A stretch of DNA of 14,086 nt, from NCBI GenBank assembly GCA_002377245.1, contig DFPL01000123.1, positions 1-14,086 of the forward strand. Direction: 5' to 3'. Position 1 is the first letter of the stretch. Each line of letters starts with the position of its first letter. Origin of the DNA: Enterobacteriaceae bacterium UBA3516. Its GTDB lineage: Bacteria; Pseudomonadota; Gammaproteobacteria; Enterobacterales; Enterobacteriaceae. Position numbers and translations under genes: made by a program. Shown here piece by piece: positions 1 to 7,166 of the stretch. The notes below the pieces were generated by a model. It was not told the DNA's origin, did no database searches, and worked only from the letters and a program-made list of their open reading frames with translations.

Positions 1-333
1 ACCCTGCGCATGGCTGGACGCAATTATGGGCTCAGTGGCCCACGCTATGTCTTCACCATTTTGACCACGGCCTCATTGCCTGCGATCCTCTCAGGGTTAA
101 AGATCGGCTGGGCTTTTGCATGGCGTACGCTGATCGCCGCCGAACTGGTATTTGGCGCATCCAGCGGTGAAGGGGGGCTTGGCTGGTACATTTTCCAGAA
201 TCGTAACGAGCTTTTCACCGACCGCGTCTTTGCGGGGCTGGTGACGGTGATTGCGATTGGCCTGTTGGTAGAGGGCGTGGTGTTTGCCACACTGGAAAGA
301 ATCACCATTCGCCGCTGGGGGATGCAGCGTTAG
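1..333 (+). CDS. ABC transporter permease, sulfonate/taurine/nitrate type (5' truncated)
   Basis: This is the C-terminal part of an inner-membrane permease of the SsuC/TauC class, which forms the channel of a periplasmic binding-protein-dependent importer. The reading frame is open from the first base, so the gene starts outside the window and the ATG at position 10 is internal. The visible part has the permease-specific pattern: the segment 'LPAILSGLKIGWAFAWRTLIAAEL' corresponds to the EAA loop that docks on the ATPase, followed by 'GGLGWYI', a family hallmark. A last hydrophobic helix (FAGLVTVIAIGLLVEGVVF) and a short basic tail follow. The substrate cannot be read from this fragment, and the ATPase and binding-protein genes would lie to the left. 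Family assignment is firm; substrate is open. Confidence 0.85.
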   Translation, partial: TLRMAGRNYGLSGPRYVFTILTTASLPAILSGLKIGWAFAWRTLIAAELVFGASSGEGGLGWYIFQNRNELFTDRVFAGLVTVIAIGLLVEGVVFATLERITIRRWGMQR

Positions 334-361
334 CACGCAGGCAGGTCGCGCTTACCTGTAA

Positions 362-393
362 TGCACCGGCGGTGCAAGAACAGCTAATTTTTT
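362..393 (+). terminator. possible weak terminator after the ABC permease
   Basis: A perfect 6-bp stem with a 3-nt loop (tgcacc-ggc-ggtgca, 362-376) lies 29 bp after the permease stop. A run of six T follows, but it starts 12 nt beyond the stem, which is too far for a classical Rho-independent terminator. A second small stem (caggt/acctg, 342-358) lies just upstream. Together they may end the upstream operon, but the call is weak. Confidence 0.3.
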
Positions 394-498
394 GTTCAAA
401 ACGCTGGGTTTTCTGCGGGGATTATGTGCAGATGCCCGGCGCTTTTTCTTTTTGGTCCTTCATTTCACTTTTCTAAAAATCCTGTCGCGTAATAACGC
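394..498. other. intergenic stretch with no recognised feature
   Basis: This belongs to the 388-bp gap between the ABC permease and the YncE-like gene. It contains T-rich stretches near 446-453 and 470 but no convincing hairpin, coding frame or repeat. Confidence 0.5.
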
Positions 499-526
499 TT
501 GATTGACCATATAGAATGCGTATAGT
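499..526 (+). promoter_or_regulatory. putative sigma-70 promoter of the yncE-like/receptor operon
   Basis: A -35 candidate TTGATT (499-504) and a -10 candidate TATAGT (521-526) are separated by 16 bp. The predicted start is near 533, about 190 nt before the first gene. Both hexamers are reasonable, and the overlap of the -10 with a Fur-like site fits an iron-repressed promoter. This is inferred from sequence only. Confidence 0.5.
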
Positions 527-536
527 TCTCATTCTC
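518..536 (+). promoter_or_regulatory. Fur-box-like site overlapping the -10 element
   Basis: By eye the 19 bases match the Fur consensus (GATAATGATAATCATTATC) at 11 positions, best in the right half (CTCATTCTC). The same 9-mer occurs in the stronger Fur site in front of the IroN-like gene at 4300-4308. The location over the -10 would allow repression by Fe-Fur. The match is imperfect, so the call rests partly on the downstream siderophore receptor. Confidence 0.45.
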
Positions 537-721
537 TTTAGTGTTATCGGGGCAAGCAGGAGAGATTCACCCGTATAAAGTGGGCTTCAAGGCGCACAGG
601 GAACACTGAACAGGAGTGGCGAGCGCACCGGGTCTACATCCCGCCAATAACAACGTTCACGTCACCTGCGTGATGCGCTTTTCGCCTGCCTTTTTGACGT
701 TACTGGTAAAGGATCCTCCCG
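534..721 (+). other. long 5' leader of the yncE-like gene, function unknown
   Basis: About 190 nt separate the predicted transcription start from the first start codon, which is long for an enterobacterial receptor operon. The stretch holds a small hairpin (tcacg/cgtga, about 659-673), a second one (gcg-ctttt-cgc, 676-685) and a T5 run at 691-695, which could form an attenuator-like element close to the start codon. I searched by eye for cobalamin, TPP, glycine, FMN and guanidine riboswitch boxes and found no convincing match. A frame starting at ATG 673 runs into the gene out of frame and is probably not real. Confidence 0.3.
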
Positions 722-1807
722 ATGAAAATGAAAACCTCCGCCCTGGCACTCATGGCTGCCATGATGCTGGCTGGCTGTACGGCTCAGTCTGCGCATCAGG
801 CTAAAAATGATGCCCACGTGCAGAAACCTGCGGCCGCAGAAACGGCGGTCAACGTACAAAAACGGGACCTGGCAAGCGGCCTGTATGAAATGGCGCTGAG
901 TCCGAAAGGGGACGCGTTGTATGTGGCGAGCGCGGAAGGCTTCAAAGATGTGCAGGGCGGGATGATTTATAAACTCGATCCGACCAGCCTGAAAACCCTG
1001 GGCGCCACGCACACCGACCTGAAAAACTTCGGCATGGTCATCTCTGAAGATGGCAAAACCGTTTATGTGACCAACTCGCTGGACGGCGGCGTCAGTGCGG
1101 TCGACACCGCGAGCGGTAAAGTCCTCAACCGTGTGCTGTTCCCGGAACGCAATAAAGAAGGGTTCCCGTTCGGTGCGCGGGAAATCCTCCTGCACAACGG
1201 CCTCCTTTACATTGGCGCGGTCGGCGATCCCGCGCTGGTATGGGTGGTGGACGCCACAACCATGAAACTGAAAACGCGCATCAAAAATGCAGGCAAGTGG
1301 GTCACCGGTCTGCACTGGTCTGAACAAACCCAGCGCATTTATGTCGCCAACGGCGGCGGTGAAATCCTGGTGGTCAACCCGCGCAACAACCGCATTGAAC
1401 AGCGTTGGCAACCGCTGGGCGACCAACCAGCGCTGCTGCTGAACATCGCCGAAGACAAAGAGACGGACCGTCTGTTTGTGACCGACAACTCCAAAGCCAA
1501 AACCACGCTGGTGCTGGATATTCATACCGGCAGCATCATCAAAGCGCTGCCTGGCGACGCGCTGGCGGTGAAATTAAACCCAACGCGCCATGAGATTTAC
1601 CTCACTCAGCGTGAGTCCGGCAAGCTGCTGAGCCTGGATGCGACCTCTTATGCCGTGAAGAAAAGCTGGGATCTGAAGCCGCATCCGAACAGCCTGCTGC
1701 TCTCTGCGGATGGGCAGACGTTGTACGTGACCGTGAAGCAGTCCTTTAATAAAGATCACTCCACCAATGGGCCTGACAGCCTGGTGCGTATCCCGCTGAA
1801 TCAATAA
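722..1807 (+). CDS. YncE-like beta-propeller lipoprotein (YVTN-repeat protein)
   Basis: This 361-residue exported protein resembles E. coli YncE, an iron-regulated periplasmic seven-bladed propeller encoded next to the TonB receptor YncD. It begins with a lipoprotein signal: hydrophobic residues 5-16, then the lipobox LAGC with the acylated Cys at 19. The +2 residue is Thr, not Asp, so sorting to the outer membrane is expected. The blades show as repeated strand motifs: LYVAS (66-70), VYVTNSLDGG (114-123), LYIGA (162-166), IYVANGGGEILVVNP (206-220), LFVTDN (251-256), IYLTQ (292-296) and LYVTV (334-338). An AAGGA ribosome site precedes the ATG by 8 nt. It lies 50 bp upstream of a siderophore receptor on the same strand, which suggests an accessory role in iron uptake. 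E. coli YncE is, as far as I know, a soluble periplasmic protein, so the lipobox is a difference. The exact molecular role is unknown. Confidence 0.85.
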   Translation: MKMKTSALALMAAMMLAGCTAQSAHQAKNDAHVQKPAAAETAVNVQKRDLASGLYEMALSPKGDALYVASAEGFKDVQGGMIYKLDPTSLKTLGATHTDLKNFGMVISEDGKTVYVTNSLDGGVSAVDTASGKVLNRVLFPERNKEGFPFGAREILLHNGLLYIGAVGDPALVWVVDATTMKLKTRIKNAGKWVTGLHWSEQTQRIYVANGGGEILVVNPRNNRIEQRWQPLGDQPALLLNIAEDKETDRLFVTDNSKAKTTLVLDIHTGSIIKALPGDALAVKLNPTRHEIYLTQRESGKLLSLDATSYAVKKSWDLKPHPNSLLLSADGQTLYVTVKQSFNKDHSTNGPDSLVRIPLNQ

Positions 1808-1814
1808 AAAATCT

Positions 1815-1840
1815 GGCCCGGAAACGGGTCCTCTTTTGTT
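1815..1840 (+). terminator. intercistronic GNRA hairpin with T-rich tail
   Basis: Just after the YncE-like stop, GGCCCG (1815-1820) and CGGGTC (1825-1830) pair around a GAAA tetraloop and are followed by ctcttttgtt. An A-run lies upstream. It has the shape of a leaky terminator or an mRNA-stability hairpin between the two genes, and could set receptor expression below that of the lipoprotein. Confidence 0.5.
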
Positions 1841-1857
1841 TCAACCACGAGTTAATC

Positions 1858-4056
1858 ATGAACGTTAAGACATACACCCCTTTGCGCAAGACATTACTCG
1901 CGCTGGCAATAGGTGCAGCCACGCACTCCGCGACCGCTGCCACCACGGACGCCAACAGCAAACCCTCACCGGACGACACCATTGTTGTGCAGGCAACGCC
2001 TGCAAGCGATTTTAAAGCCGGTGGCGATGCGCTGGTCCCCGCTTATCTCGATGGACAGGTGGCGCACGGTGGCCGTCTGGGCATGATGGGTGAGCAAAAA
2101 GCCATGGATGTGCCGTTTAACGTTATCGGCTACACCGCAAAACTGGTTCAGGATCAGCAGGCGAAGACCGTTGCGGATGTGGTCAGCAATGACGCCGGAG
2201 TGCAGACTGTTCAGGGCTACGGCAACTTTGCCGAAACCTATCGCATCCGTGGCTTCAATCTGAACGGCGATGACATGCTACTGAGTGGCCTGCCGGGCGT
2301 GTTACCGCGTCAGGTGGTCGATACGCAGATGATTGAGCGTGTGGAAGTGTTTAAAGGAGCTAATGCCCTGCTAAACGGTGCGGCATCAAGCGGCGTCGGC
2401 GGGATGATTAACCTTGAACCAAAACATGCTGAAGAGACGCCGGTGACGCGCGTGGGTGTGGATTACGGCACCCGGTCTCAGGTCGGCGGAACCCTGGACG
2501 TCGGGCGTCGCTTTGGCGATAGCAACCAGTTTGGTGCCCGCGTTAATCTGGTGCATCGCGAAGGTGAAGCGGCAGCCGAGGACGATAAACGTCGCACGAC
2601 CCTGGCGTCACTGGGCCTGGATTACCGCGGCGATCGCCTGCGGACTTCACTGGATGTGGGTTATCAGAAAAAAACCTTCCATGGCGGTTCCACCGGGCTG
2701 AATATCAGCGGCGTGGACTTCATTCCTGATGTTCCCGACCCGCGCAAAAACTTCGCCCAGAAATGGGGCTACAGCAATATTGAAAACGAATTCGGGATGG
2801 CGCGCGCAGAGTACGACCTGACGGATAGCTGGACGGCGTACACGGCATATGGCGCCCAGCACGCGCATGAAGAGGGCATTTACAGTACACCGAAGCTGCT
2901 CAACAAAGAGGGCGATGCCACCGCCGGGCGGCTGGATACCAACCGCATCATGGACTCATCCAGTGGCATGGGCGGCGTGCGCGGTCGCTTTGATACCGGC
3001 GTTGTCTCGCATGACGTTAACGTGGGGTATTCTGCAAACATCAAGCGCGATAAAACCGCGTGGCGGATGGCAGGAAAGGGGGCATCGGTCAATATTTACG
3101 ACAATGACGATGTCTCTATTCCGACCAATACGCTTTTTGGCGGCAACTATCACGACCCGCTCACCACCAGCCGCACCCGCACCCAGGGCTGGCTCCTCAG
3201 CGACACCCTCGGGGTGCTGGATGACAGCCTGCTCTTTACTGCCGCTGCCCGTTACCAGAAGGTATGGGTACGCAACTACAGTAATGCCACGGGCGCAGAA
3301 ACGACCTCTTCTCGCTACACCGAAGACCGCTGGATGCCGACCTTTGGCGTGGTCTACAAACCGCTGGAAAGCGTCTCACTGTACGCCAACCATACCGAGG
3401 CGCTGCAACCGGGCAGCACCGCACCGCGAGGCGCAGCGAACCAGTTCGAGGCCACCGGGATTGCCCACTCCAAACAGAATGAAGTGGGTGTGAAGACCGA
3501 TTTCGGACGCGTGGGCGGCACGCTGGCGCTGTTTGAAATCAAAAAGCCGACCGCCATTCAGAACAGCGACACCAATATTTACGCGCTCGATGGTGAGCAG
3601 CGTAACCGGGGCATTGAGCTGAACGTCTTCGGTGAGCCAATGCTCGGCCTGCGTCTGAACGGTAGCGCCACCTGGCTTGACGCTGAACTGACCAAAACGC
3701 AGAACGGTGTGAATAAAGGCAACAAGCCGATTGGTGTGGCCAACTTCTACGCTGTCGTTGGCGCGGAGTACGATATCAAACCGGTTGACGGTCTGACGGC
3801 GACCGCACGCGTGAACCACACCGGTTCGCAGTACGCTAATAACGCCAACACCAGGAAACTGGACAGCTACACCACCCTCGATCTGGGCATGCGTTATCGT
3901 ATGCGTCTGAATCAGCAGCAGAACGAGATGGTCTGGCGCGTCGGTATGGACAACGTCACCAATGAGAAATACTGGGCCAGCGTCGAAGACAACGGTTCTT
4001 ATATCTTCCAGGGGGAGCCTCGTACCCTGAAAGTCTCGATGAGTTACGACTTCTAA
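1858..4056 (+). CDS. TonB-dependent siderophore receptor, FcuA-like (hydroxamate type)
   Basis: This is a 732-residue outer-membrane receptor for a ferric siderophore. Residues 1-27 are a Sec signal peptide (KTLLALAIGAATHSATA). A TonB box DTIVV lies at 40-44, where TonB engages to open the channel. The plug domain spans about 80-190, with DVPFNVIGYTAKLVQDQQAKT, the strand 'YRIRGFNL' at 128-135 and the late-plug motif 'IERVEVFKGANALLNGAA'. The remaining residues are an alternating-strand beta-barrel ending in the terminal Phe (YDF) needed for BAM insertion. Plug signatures fit the TonB-siderophore family, which includes FcuA, FoxA and FhuE, and suggest a ferrichrome- or other hydroxamate-type ligand; this is inference. 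It follows the YncE-like gene by 50 bp behind a weak ribosome site (GAG, 7 nt from ATG) and probably shares its iron-responsive promoter. It does not resemble YncD, the usual YncE neighbour. The gene appears intact. Confidence 0.85.
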   Translation: MNVKTYTPLRKTLLALAIGAATHSATAATTDANSKPSPDDTIVVQATPASDFKAGGDALVPAYLDGQVAHGGRLGMMGEQKAMDVPFNVIGYTAKLVQDQQAKTVADVVSNDAGVQTVQGYGNFAETYRIRGFNLNGDDMLLSGLPGVLPRQVVDTQMIERVEVFKGANALLNGAASSGVGGMINLEPKHAEETPVTRVGVDYGTRSQVGGTLDVGRRFGDSNQFGARVNLVHREGEAAAEDDKRRTTLASLGLDYRGDRLRTSLDVGYQKKTFHGGSTGLNISGVDFIPDVPDPRKNFAQKWGYSNIENEFGMARAEYDLTDSWTAYTAYGAQHAHEEGIYSTPKLLNKEGDATAGRLDTNRIMDSSSGMGGVRGRFDTGVVSHDVNVGYSANIKRDKTAWRMAGKGASVNIYDNDDVSIPTNTLFGGNYHDPLTTSRTRTQGWLLSDTLGVLDDSLLFTAAARYQKVWVRNYSNATGAETTSSRYTEDRWMPTFGVVYKPLESVSLYANHTEALQPGSTAPRGAANQFEATGIAHSKQNEVGVKTDFGRVGGTLALFEIKKPTAIQNSDTNIYALDGEQRNRGIELNVFGEPMLGLRLNGSATWLDAELTKTQNGVNKGNKPIGVANFYAVVGAEYDIKPVDGLTATARVNHTGSQYANNANTRKLDSYTTLDLGMRYRMRLNQQQNEMVWRVGMDNVTNEKYWASVEDNGSYIFQGEPRTLKVSMSYDF

Positions 4057-4087
4057 GTTCTACGCCGTTTTGCAGTCCACTTGATGC

Positions 4088-4120
4088 GTTGGGCAAGGAT
4101 GCCCGACCACACCTCTTTTA
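4088..4120 (+). terminator. putative terminator after the FcuA-like receptor
   Basis: A 7-bp stem with one G-T pair, gttgggc (4088-4094) with gcccgac (4101-4107), encloses a 6-nt loop and is followed by cacacctctttta. The T-tract is interrupted, so termination may be partial. A second hairpin (tgccga/tcggca, 4151-4170) lies further on. The position 32 bp after the stop fits the end of the operon. Confidence 0.5.
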
Positions 4121-4277
4121 CTGCTTTTCCTCGCTCATTTACCTTCCTCTTGCCGATGATTTTTTCGGCAGTGTGGCGAAGCCTTAAGCGAAATTCTCTG
4201 TCAGGTTAAGTAAAAGTGTGGAGATTTGAAGGAGATTTTCGCAAGAAAAATGAAGTTCCTTCTTCACAATATGAAGA

Positions 4278-4308
4278 TGTAATGCAAATCATTATCATGC
4301 TCATTCTC
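4278..4308 (+). promoter_or_regulatory. strong Fur box upstream of the IroN-like gene
   Basis: The 19 bases at 4278-4296 match the Fur consensus at 15 positions, including an exact ATCATTATC right half. Further hexamers (TATCAT, GCTCAT) continue to about 4308, so several Fur dimers may bind side by side. The site ends about 30 bp before the start codon and should overlap the promoter. I could not assign clear -35 and -10 hexamers. This predicts induction under iron starvation. The rest of the 4121-4277 gap shows no further recognised element besides a small hairpin. Confidence 0.85.
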
Positions 4309-4339
4309 GAAATATGACATAAAAATGGAGAAGCGTGAC

Positions 4340-6529
4340 ATGGTGGTAAATCCTATTTTCAGGAAACGTCCTCTGGTGTGGGTACTGGCCTCCTGTCTGA
4401 GTGCTGGCGCGTCTGCCGCTGAGACAACGCCCGGATCAGATGAAGAGGAAATCCTGGTGCAGGCTACGGCGGAGCAGGAGTTAAAGCAGCAGCCCGGCGT
4501 GTCTATTATCACCGCCGAAGACATTAAAAAAGAGCCGCCGGTCAACGACCTTTCCCAGATCATCCGTAAAATGCCAGGCGTCAACCTCACCGGTAACAGC
4601 GCCACCGGTAACCGTGGCAATAACCGTCAGATCGACATCCGTGGGATGGGGCCAGAAAACACCTTGATCATGGTGGATGGCGTGCCGGTGACCTCACGTA
4701 ACGCAGTGCGCTATAGCTGGCGTGGTGAACGCGATACCCGTGGCGACAGCAACTGGGTGCCGCCTGAACTGGTGGAGCGCATTGAAGTGATTCGCGGCCC
4801 GGCCGCAGCACGCTACGGTTCGGGTGCCGCAGGCGGGGTGGTGAACATCATCACCAAACGACCGACCAATGACTGGCACGGCGCGCTCTCTCTTTACACC
4901 AACCAACCTGAAAACGATAAAGAGGGGGCCACCCGACGCGCCAACGTTGACTTAAGCGGTCCGCTGGCCGGTGACGCCCTGACCATGCGCTTGTACGGCA
5001 ACATCAACAAAACCGATGCTGATGATGCCGATATTAACCAGGCGCAAAATGGCGCTTATGCTGCCGGGCGCGAAGGTGTGCGTAACAAAGACATCAACGG
5101 CCAGCTCTCCTGGAAAATCACCCCCACGCAGATTGTCGACCTCGATTATGGCTACAGCCGCCAGGGCAATATCTATGCGGGGGATACGCAATACAGTAAT
5201 GGCAATCTGAGCCCGAACGGGCTGGTCTCCTCGCTCTACGGTGAAGAGACTAACCGTATGTACCGTCAGAACTATGGCCTGACCTGGAACGGCATCTGGG
5301 ACTGGGGTCAGTCCAAAGCGGGGGTTTACTACGAGAAGACCAACAATACCCGTCTGCAGGAAGGATCTACCGGGCGCGTGGAAGGCATGATCAACAGCGA
5401 CACCTTTGATACCAGTCGGCTGGAAACCTGGCGCGGCACCGGGGAAATCAGCCTGCCGCTGACCCTGTGGGTCCCCAATATGCTGACCCTGGGCGCCGAG
5501 TGGGAAAGTGAAAAACTCGACGATCCGGCGTCGATGTCTGCGACCTCAGCGGCTGATGGGGTGATCAACGGCATTTCCGGCGATCCGGCCGGGCGCAGCA
5601 GCAAGAACAGTGCAGAGACCTCCGCCTTCTATATTGAAGACAATATTGAGGCTTTCGCAGGCACCTTTATCATTCCGGGCCTGCGCATGGACTACCACAA
5701 TAAATTTGGCACCAACTGGAGTCCGTCGCTCAACCTTTCCCAGGACCTGGGCGAGATGTTCAAACTGAAAGCCGGTATTGCCCGGGCCTATAAAGCGCCG
5801 AACCTCTATCAGTCCAGCGAGGGTTACCTGCTGGCGACGCGTGGTAATGGCTGCCCGAACAGCATTGAGAGCGGCAGTTGCTACCTGCTGGGTAACCCGG
5901 ACCTTGATCCGGAGATCAGCATCAATAAAGAGATAGGTCTGGAGTTCAATCACGCAGGCTTTGTGGCCGGTATTACTTACTTCCGCAACGACTATAAGAA
6001 CAAGATTGTCTCCGGCACACACGTTCTGGGTGTGACCGCTAATAGTTACAACATACTACAATGGGAGAACGGTGGGAAAGCGGTGGTTGAGGGGCTGGAA
6101 GCCAACCTGAGCGTACCGGTGATAGAAGACACCCTGACCTGGCGCACCAACGGGACGTACATGATTGAATCGAAGAATAAAGAGACCGGTAACCCGCTGT
6201 CGATTATTCCCGAATATACCGTGAACACCATGCTGGACTGGCAGGCCACGGACAAGCTCTCAGCCAACGTCAACTGGACGATGTATGGCCGCCAGAAGCC
6301 GCGTGAATATGTGGAGTCGCGTACGGACGTCACCTCGATGTCGTCGAAAGAGGTGGGGTCGTACTCCATCGTTGGCGTTGGGGCGAACTATCAGTTGAGT
6401 AAAAACCTGCGTCTTAACGGCGGGATTTCCAACCTGTTTGATAAGCGTCTCTACCGTGAAAACGACGGTGCATCCACTTATAACGAACCGGGCCGCGCAT
6501 ACTACGCAGGCGTCACCATGTCCTTCTAA
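4340..6529 (+). CDS. iroN: IroN-type TonB-dependent catecholate siderophore receptor
   Basis: This outer-membrane receptor imports ferric catecholates (salmochelin, enterobactin and their breakdown products). Long stretches are almost the same as Salmonella IroN as I recall it: 'IIRKMPGVNLTGNS', 'RGNNRQIDIRGMGPENTLI', 'SVRYSWRGERDTRGD' (here with A for S), 'GAAGGVVNIITKRPTNDWHG' and the C-terminal 'STYNEPGRAYYAGVT-SF'. A signal peptide covers about residues 1-26, a TonB box EILVQ lies at 37-41, the plug runs to about 175, and the barrel ends in Phe. The cysteine pair in one loop (GNGCP...GSCYLLGN) is also conserved. I chose ATG 4340 (729 residues) because GGAG lies 9 nt upstream, whereas ATG 4325 has no ribosome site and overlaps that GGAG. 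IroN receptors can also be entry points for class IIb microcins. The gene stands alone, without iroBCDE in view, which suggests use of siderophores made elsewhere in the genome or by neighbours. A FepA paralogue is the main alternative. Confidence 0.9.
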   Translation: MVVNPIFRKRPLVWVLASCLSAGASAAETTPGSDEEEILVQATAEQELKQQPGVSIITAEDIKKEPPVNDLSQIIRKMPGVNLTGNSATGNRGNNRQIDIRGMGPENTLIMVDGVPVTSRNAVRYSWRGERDTRGDSNWVPPELVERIEVIRGPAAARYGSGAAGGVVNIITKRPTNDWHGALSLYTNQPENDKEGATRRANVDLSGPLAGDALTMRLYGNINKTDADDADINQAQNGAYAAGREGVRNKDINGQLSWKITPTQIVDLDYGYSRQGNIYAGDTQYSNGNLSPNGLVSSLYGEETNRMYRQNYGLTWNGIWDWGQSKAGVYYEKTNNTRLQEGSTGRVEGMINSDTFDTSRLETWRGTGEISLPLTLWVPNMLTLGAEWESEKLDDPASMSATSAADGVINGISGDPAGRSSKNSAETSAFYIEDNIEAFAGTFIIPGLRMDYHNKFGTNWSPSLNLSQDLGEMFKLKAGIARAYKAPNLYQSSEGYLLATRGNGCPNSIESGSCYLLGNPDLDPEISINKEIGLEFNHAGFVAGITYFRNDYKNKIVSGTHVLGVTANSYNILQWENGGKAVVEGLEANLSVPVIEDTLTWRTNGTYMIESKNKETGNPLSIIPEYTVNTMLDWQATDKLSANVNWTMYGRQKPREYVESRTDVTSMSSKEVGSYSIVGVGANYQLSKNLRLNGGISNLFDKRLYRENDGASTYNEPGRAYYAGVTMSF

Positions 6530-6541
6530 ACCCACGAGCTG

Positions 6542-6572
6542 ACACTCCGGCAGCATGCCGGGGTGTTTTTTT
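6542..6572 (+). terminator. Rho-independent terminator of the iroN-like gene
   Basis: acactccggc (6542-6551) pairs with gccggggtgt (6557-6566) over 10 positions with one T-G wobble, around a 5-nt loop, followed directly by seven T (6566-6572). It begins 12 bp after the receptor stop. Confidence 0.92.
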
Positions 6573-6628
6573 CCACTCCCCATGGTTAAAGTGAAGGCTC
6601 TGAGTAACCCGCCAGTGAGCACACTTCC

Positions 6629-7078
6629 ATGATTCATATCGCCAAAGCCGATCCCTTATCGGCGGATTCCCACACCCTCATCGAAAAATTGTCTGCCGCG
6701 CTTGCGGGGATCACCGGCAGCAGCGGGAAAAATTCCTTCAATATTGACGATGTGCAAACAGACAGGGCGCTCTGGGTGCTGGCGCATGATGAGCAGGGTG
6801 TTGCTGTGGGGTGCGGTGCTATCCGTCCGTTGAGCGCAGAAACAGCGGAGCTCAAGCGCATGTTTGCTTTGCACGCAGGGAAGGGGATTGGTTCATCGCT
6901 GTTGCGTTATCTTGAACAGGCGGCAAGAGAGTTTGGCTATCGGGAAATGAAGCTGGAGACCCGCCGTGTTAATCACCCGGCGGTGGCGTTCTATCAAAAG
7001 CAAGGCTATGTGCAAACCGAAAATTACGGAGTCTACGTTGGCAGGCCGGAGGCGGTATGCTTTGTGAAAGTACTGTAA
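6629..7078 (+). CDS. GNAT-family N-acetyltransferase
   Basis: This 149-residue cytoplasmic protein should transfer an acetyl group from acetyl-CoA to an amine. The acetyl-CoA site is visible: strand ELKRMFAL (74-81), then AGKGIGSSLLRYLEQAA (83-99), which matches the Q/RxxGxG/A pyrophosphate loop and following helix. Motif B appears as KLETRRVNHPAVAFYQKQGY (108-127). Length is typical for a single-domain GNAT. The ribosome site before ATG 6629 is weak (GTGAG). It lies beyond a strong terminator, so it is not co-transcribed with the receptor, and about 60 bp of ordinary spacer precede it. The substrate cannot be predicted; small metabolites are more usual for this architecture than ribosomal proteins. 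Confidence 0.88.
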   Translation: MIHIAKADPLSADSHTLIEKLSAALAGITGSSGKNSFNIDDVQTDRALWVLAHDEQGVAVGCGAIRPLSAETAELKRMFALHAGKGIGSSLLRYLEQAAREFGYREMKLETRRVNHPAVAFYQKQGYVQTENYGVYVGRPEAVCFVKVL

Positions 7079-7079
7079 T

Positions 7080-7154
7080 GAGGAAGTGGCGGATGTCCGT
7101 CATCACCGGCAACGTGTCAAAGACGCACTCGATTTTCTACTGAACGGTTTTTAA
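7080..7154 (+). pseudogene. possible 3' remnant of a LysR-type regulator
   Basis: Directly after the acetyltransferase stop, in another frame, 24 codons read EEVADVRHHRQRVKDALDFLLNGF and end in TAA at 7152. The ending RQRVKDALDFLL-F resembles the extreme C-terminus of many LysR-type regulators, which often finish with R-RVR-FIDFL---F. No upstream LysR sequence remains, because a stop lies at 7065 in this frame and the acetyltransferase occupies the DNA. It may be a deletion scar, or a chance frame; the match is short and judged by eye. Confidence 0.35.
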
Positions 7155-7166
7155 GCCAGTTCTGCC

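Noticed and set aside
534..721. Riboswitch in the leader before the YncE-like gene
   Set aside because: Phrases such as 'aggagagattcaccc' briefly suggested a glycine- or guanidine-type aptamer, but the full set of conserved boxes is missing, so only an unexplained leader is reported.
662..1525. A 287-codon open frame on the minus strand opposite the YncE-like gene
   Set aside because: It is the antisense shadow of a clear beta-propeller gene; it has no recognisable domain and no ribosome site, and its composition (many His, Gln, Arg, Phe) is typical of reverse-frame translation.
2849..3493. A 214-codon plus-strand frame inside the FcuA-like receptor
   Set aside because: It is out of frame within an intact receptor, has a low-complexity Arg/Pro/Ala/Thr-rich sequence and lacks a start signal.
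4325..4339. Upstream ATG start for the iroN-like gene
   Set aside because: No ribosome site precedes ATG 4325, whereas GGAG at 4327-4330 is well placed for ATG 4340, which also gives a more compact signal peptide.
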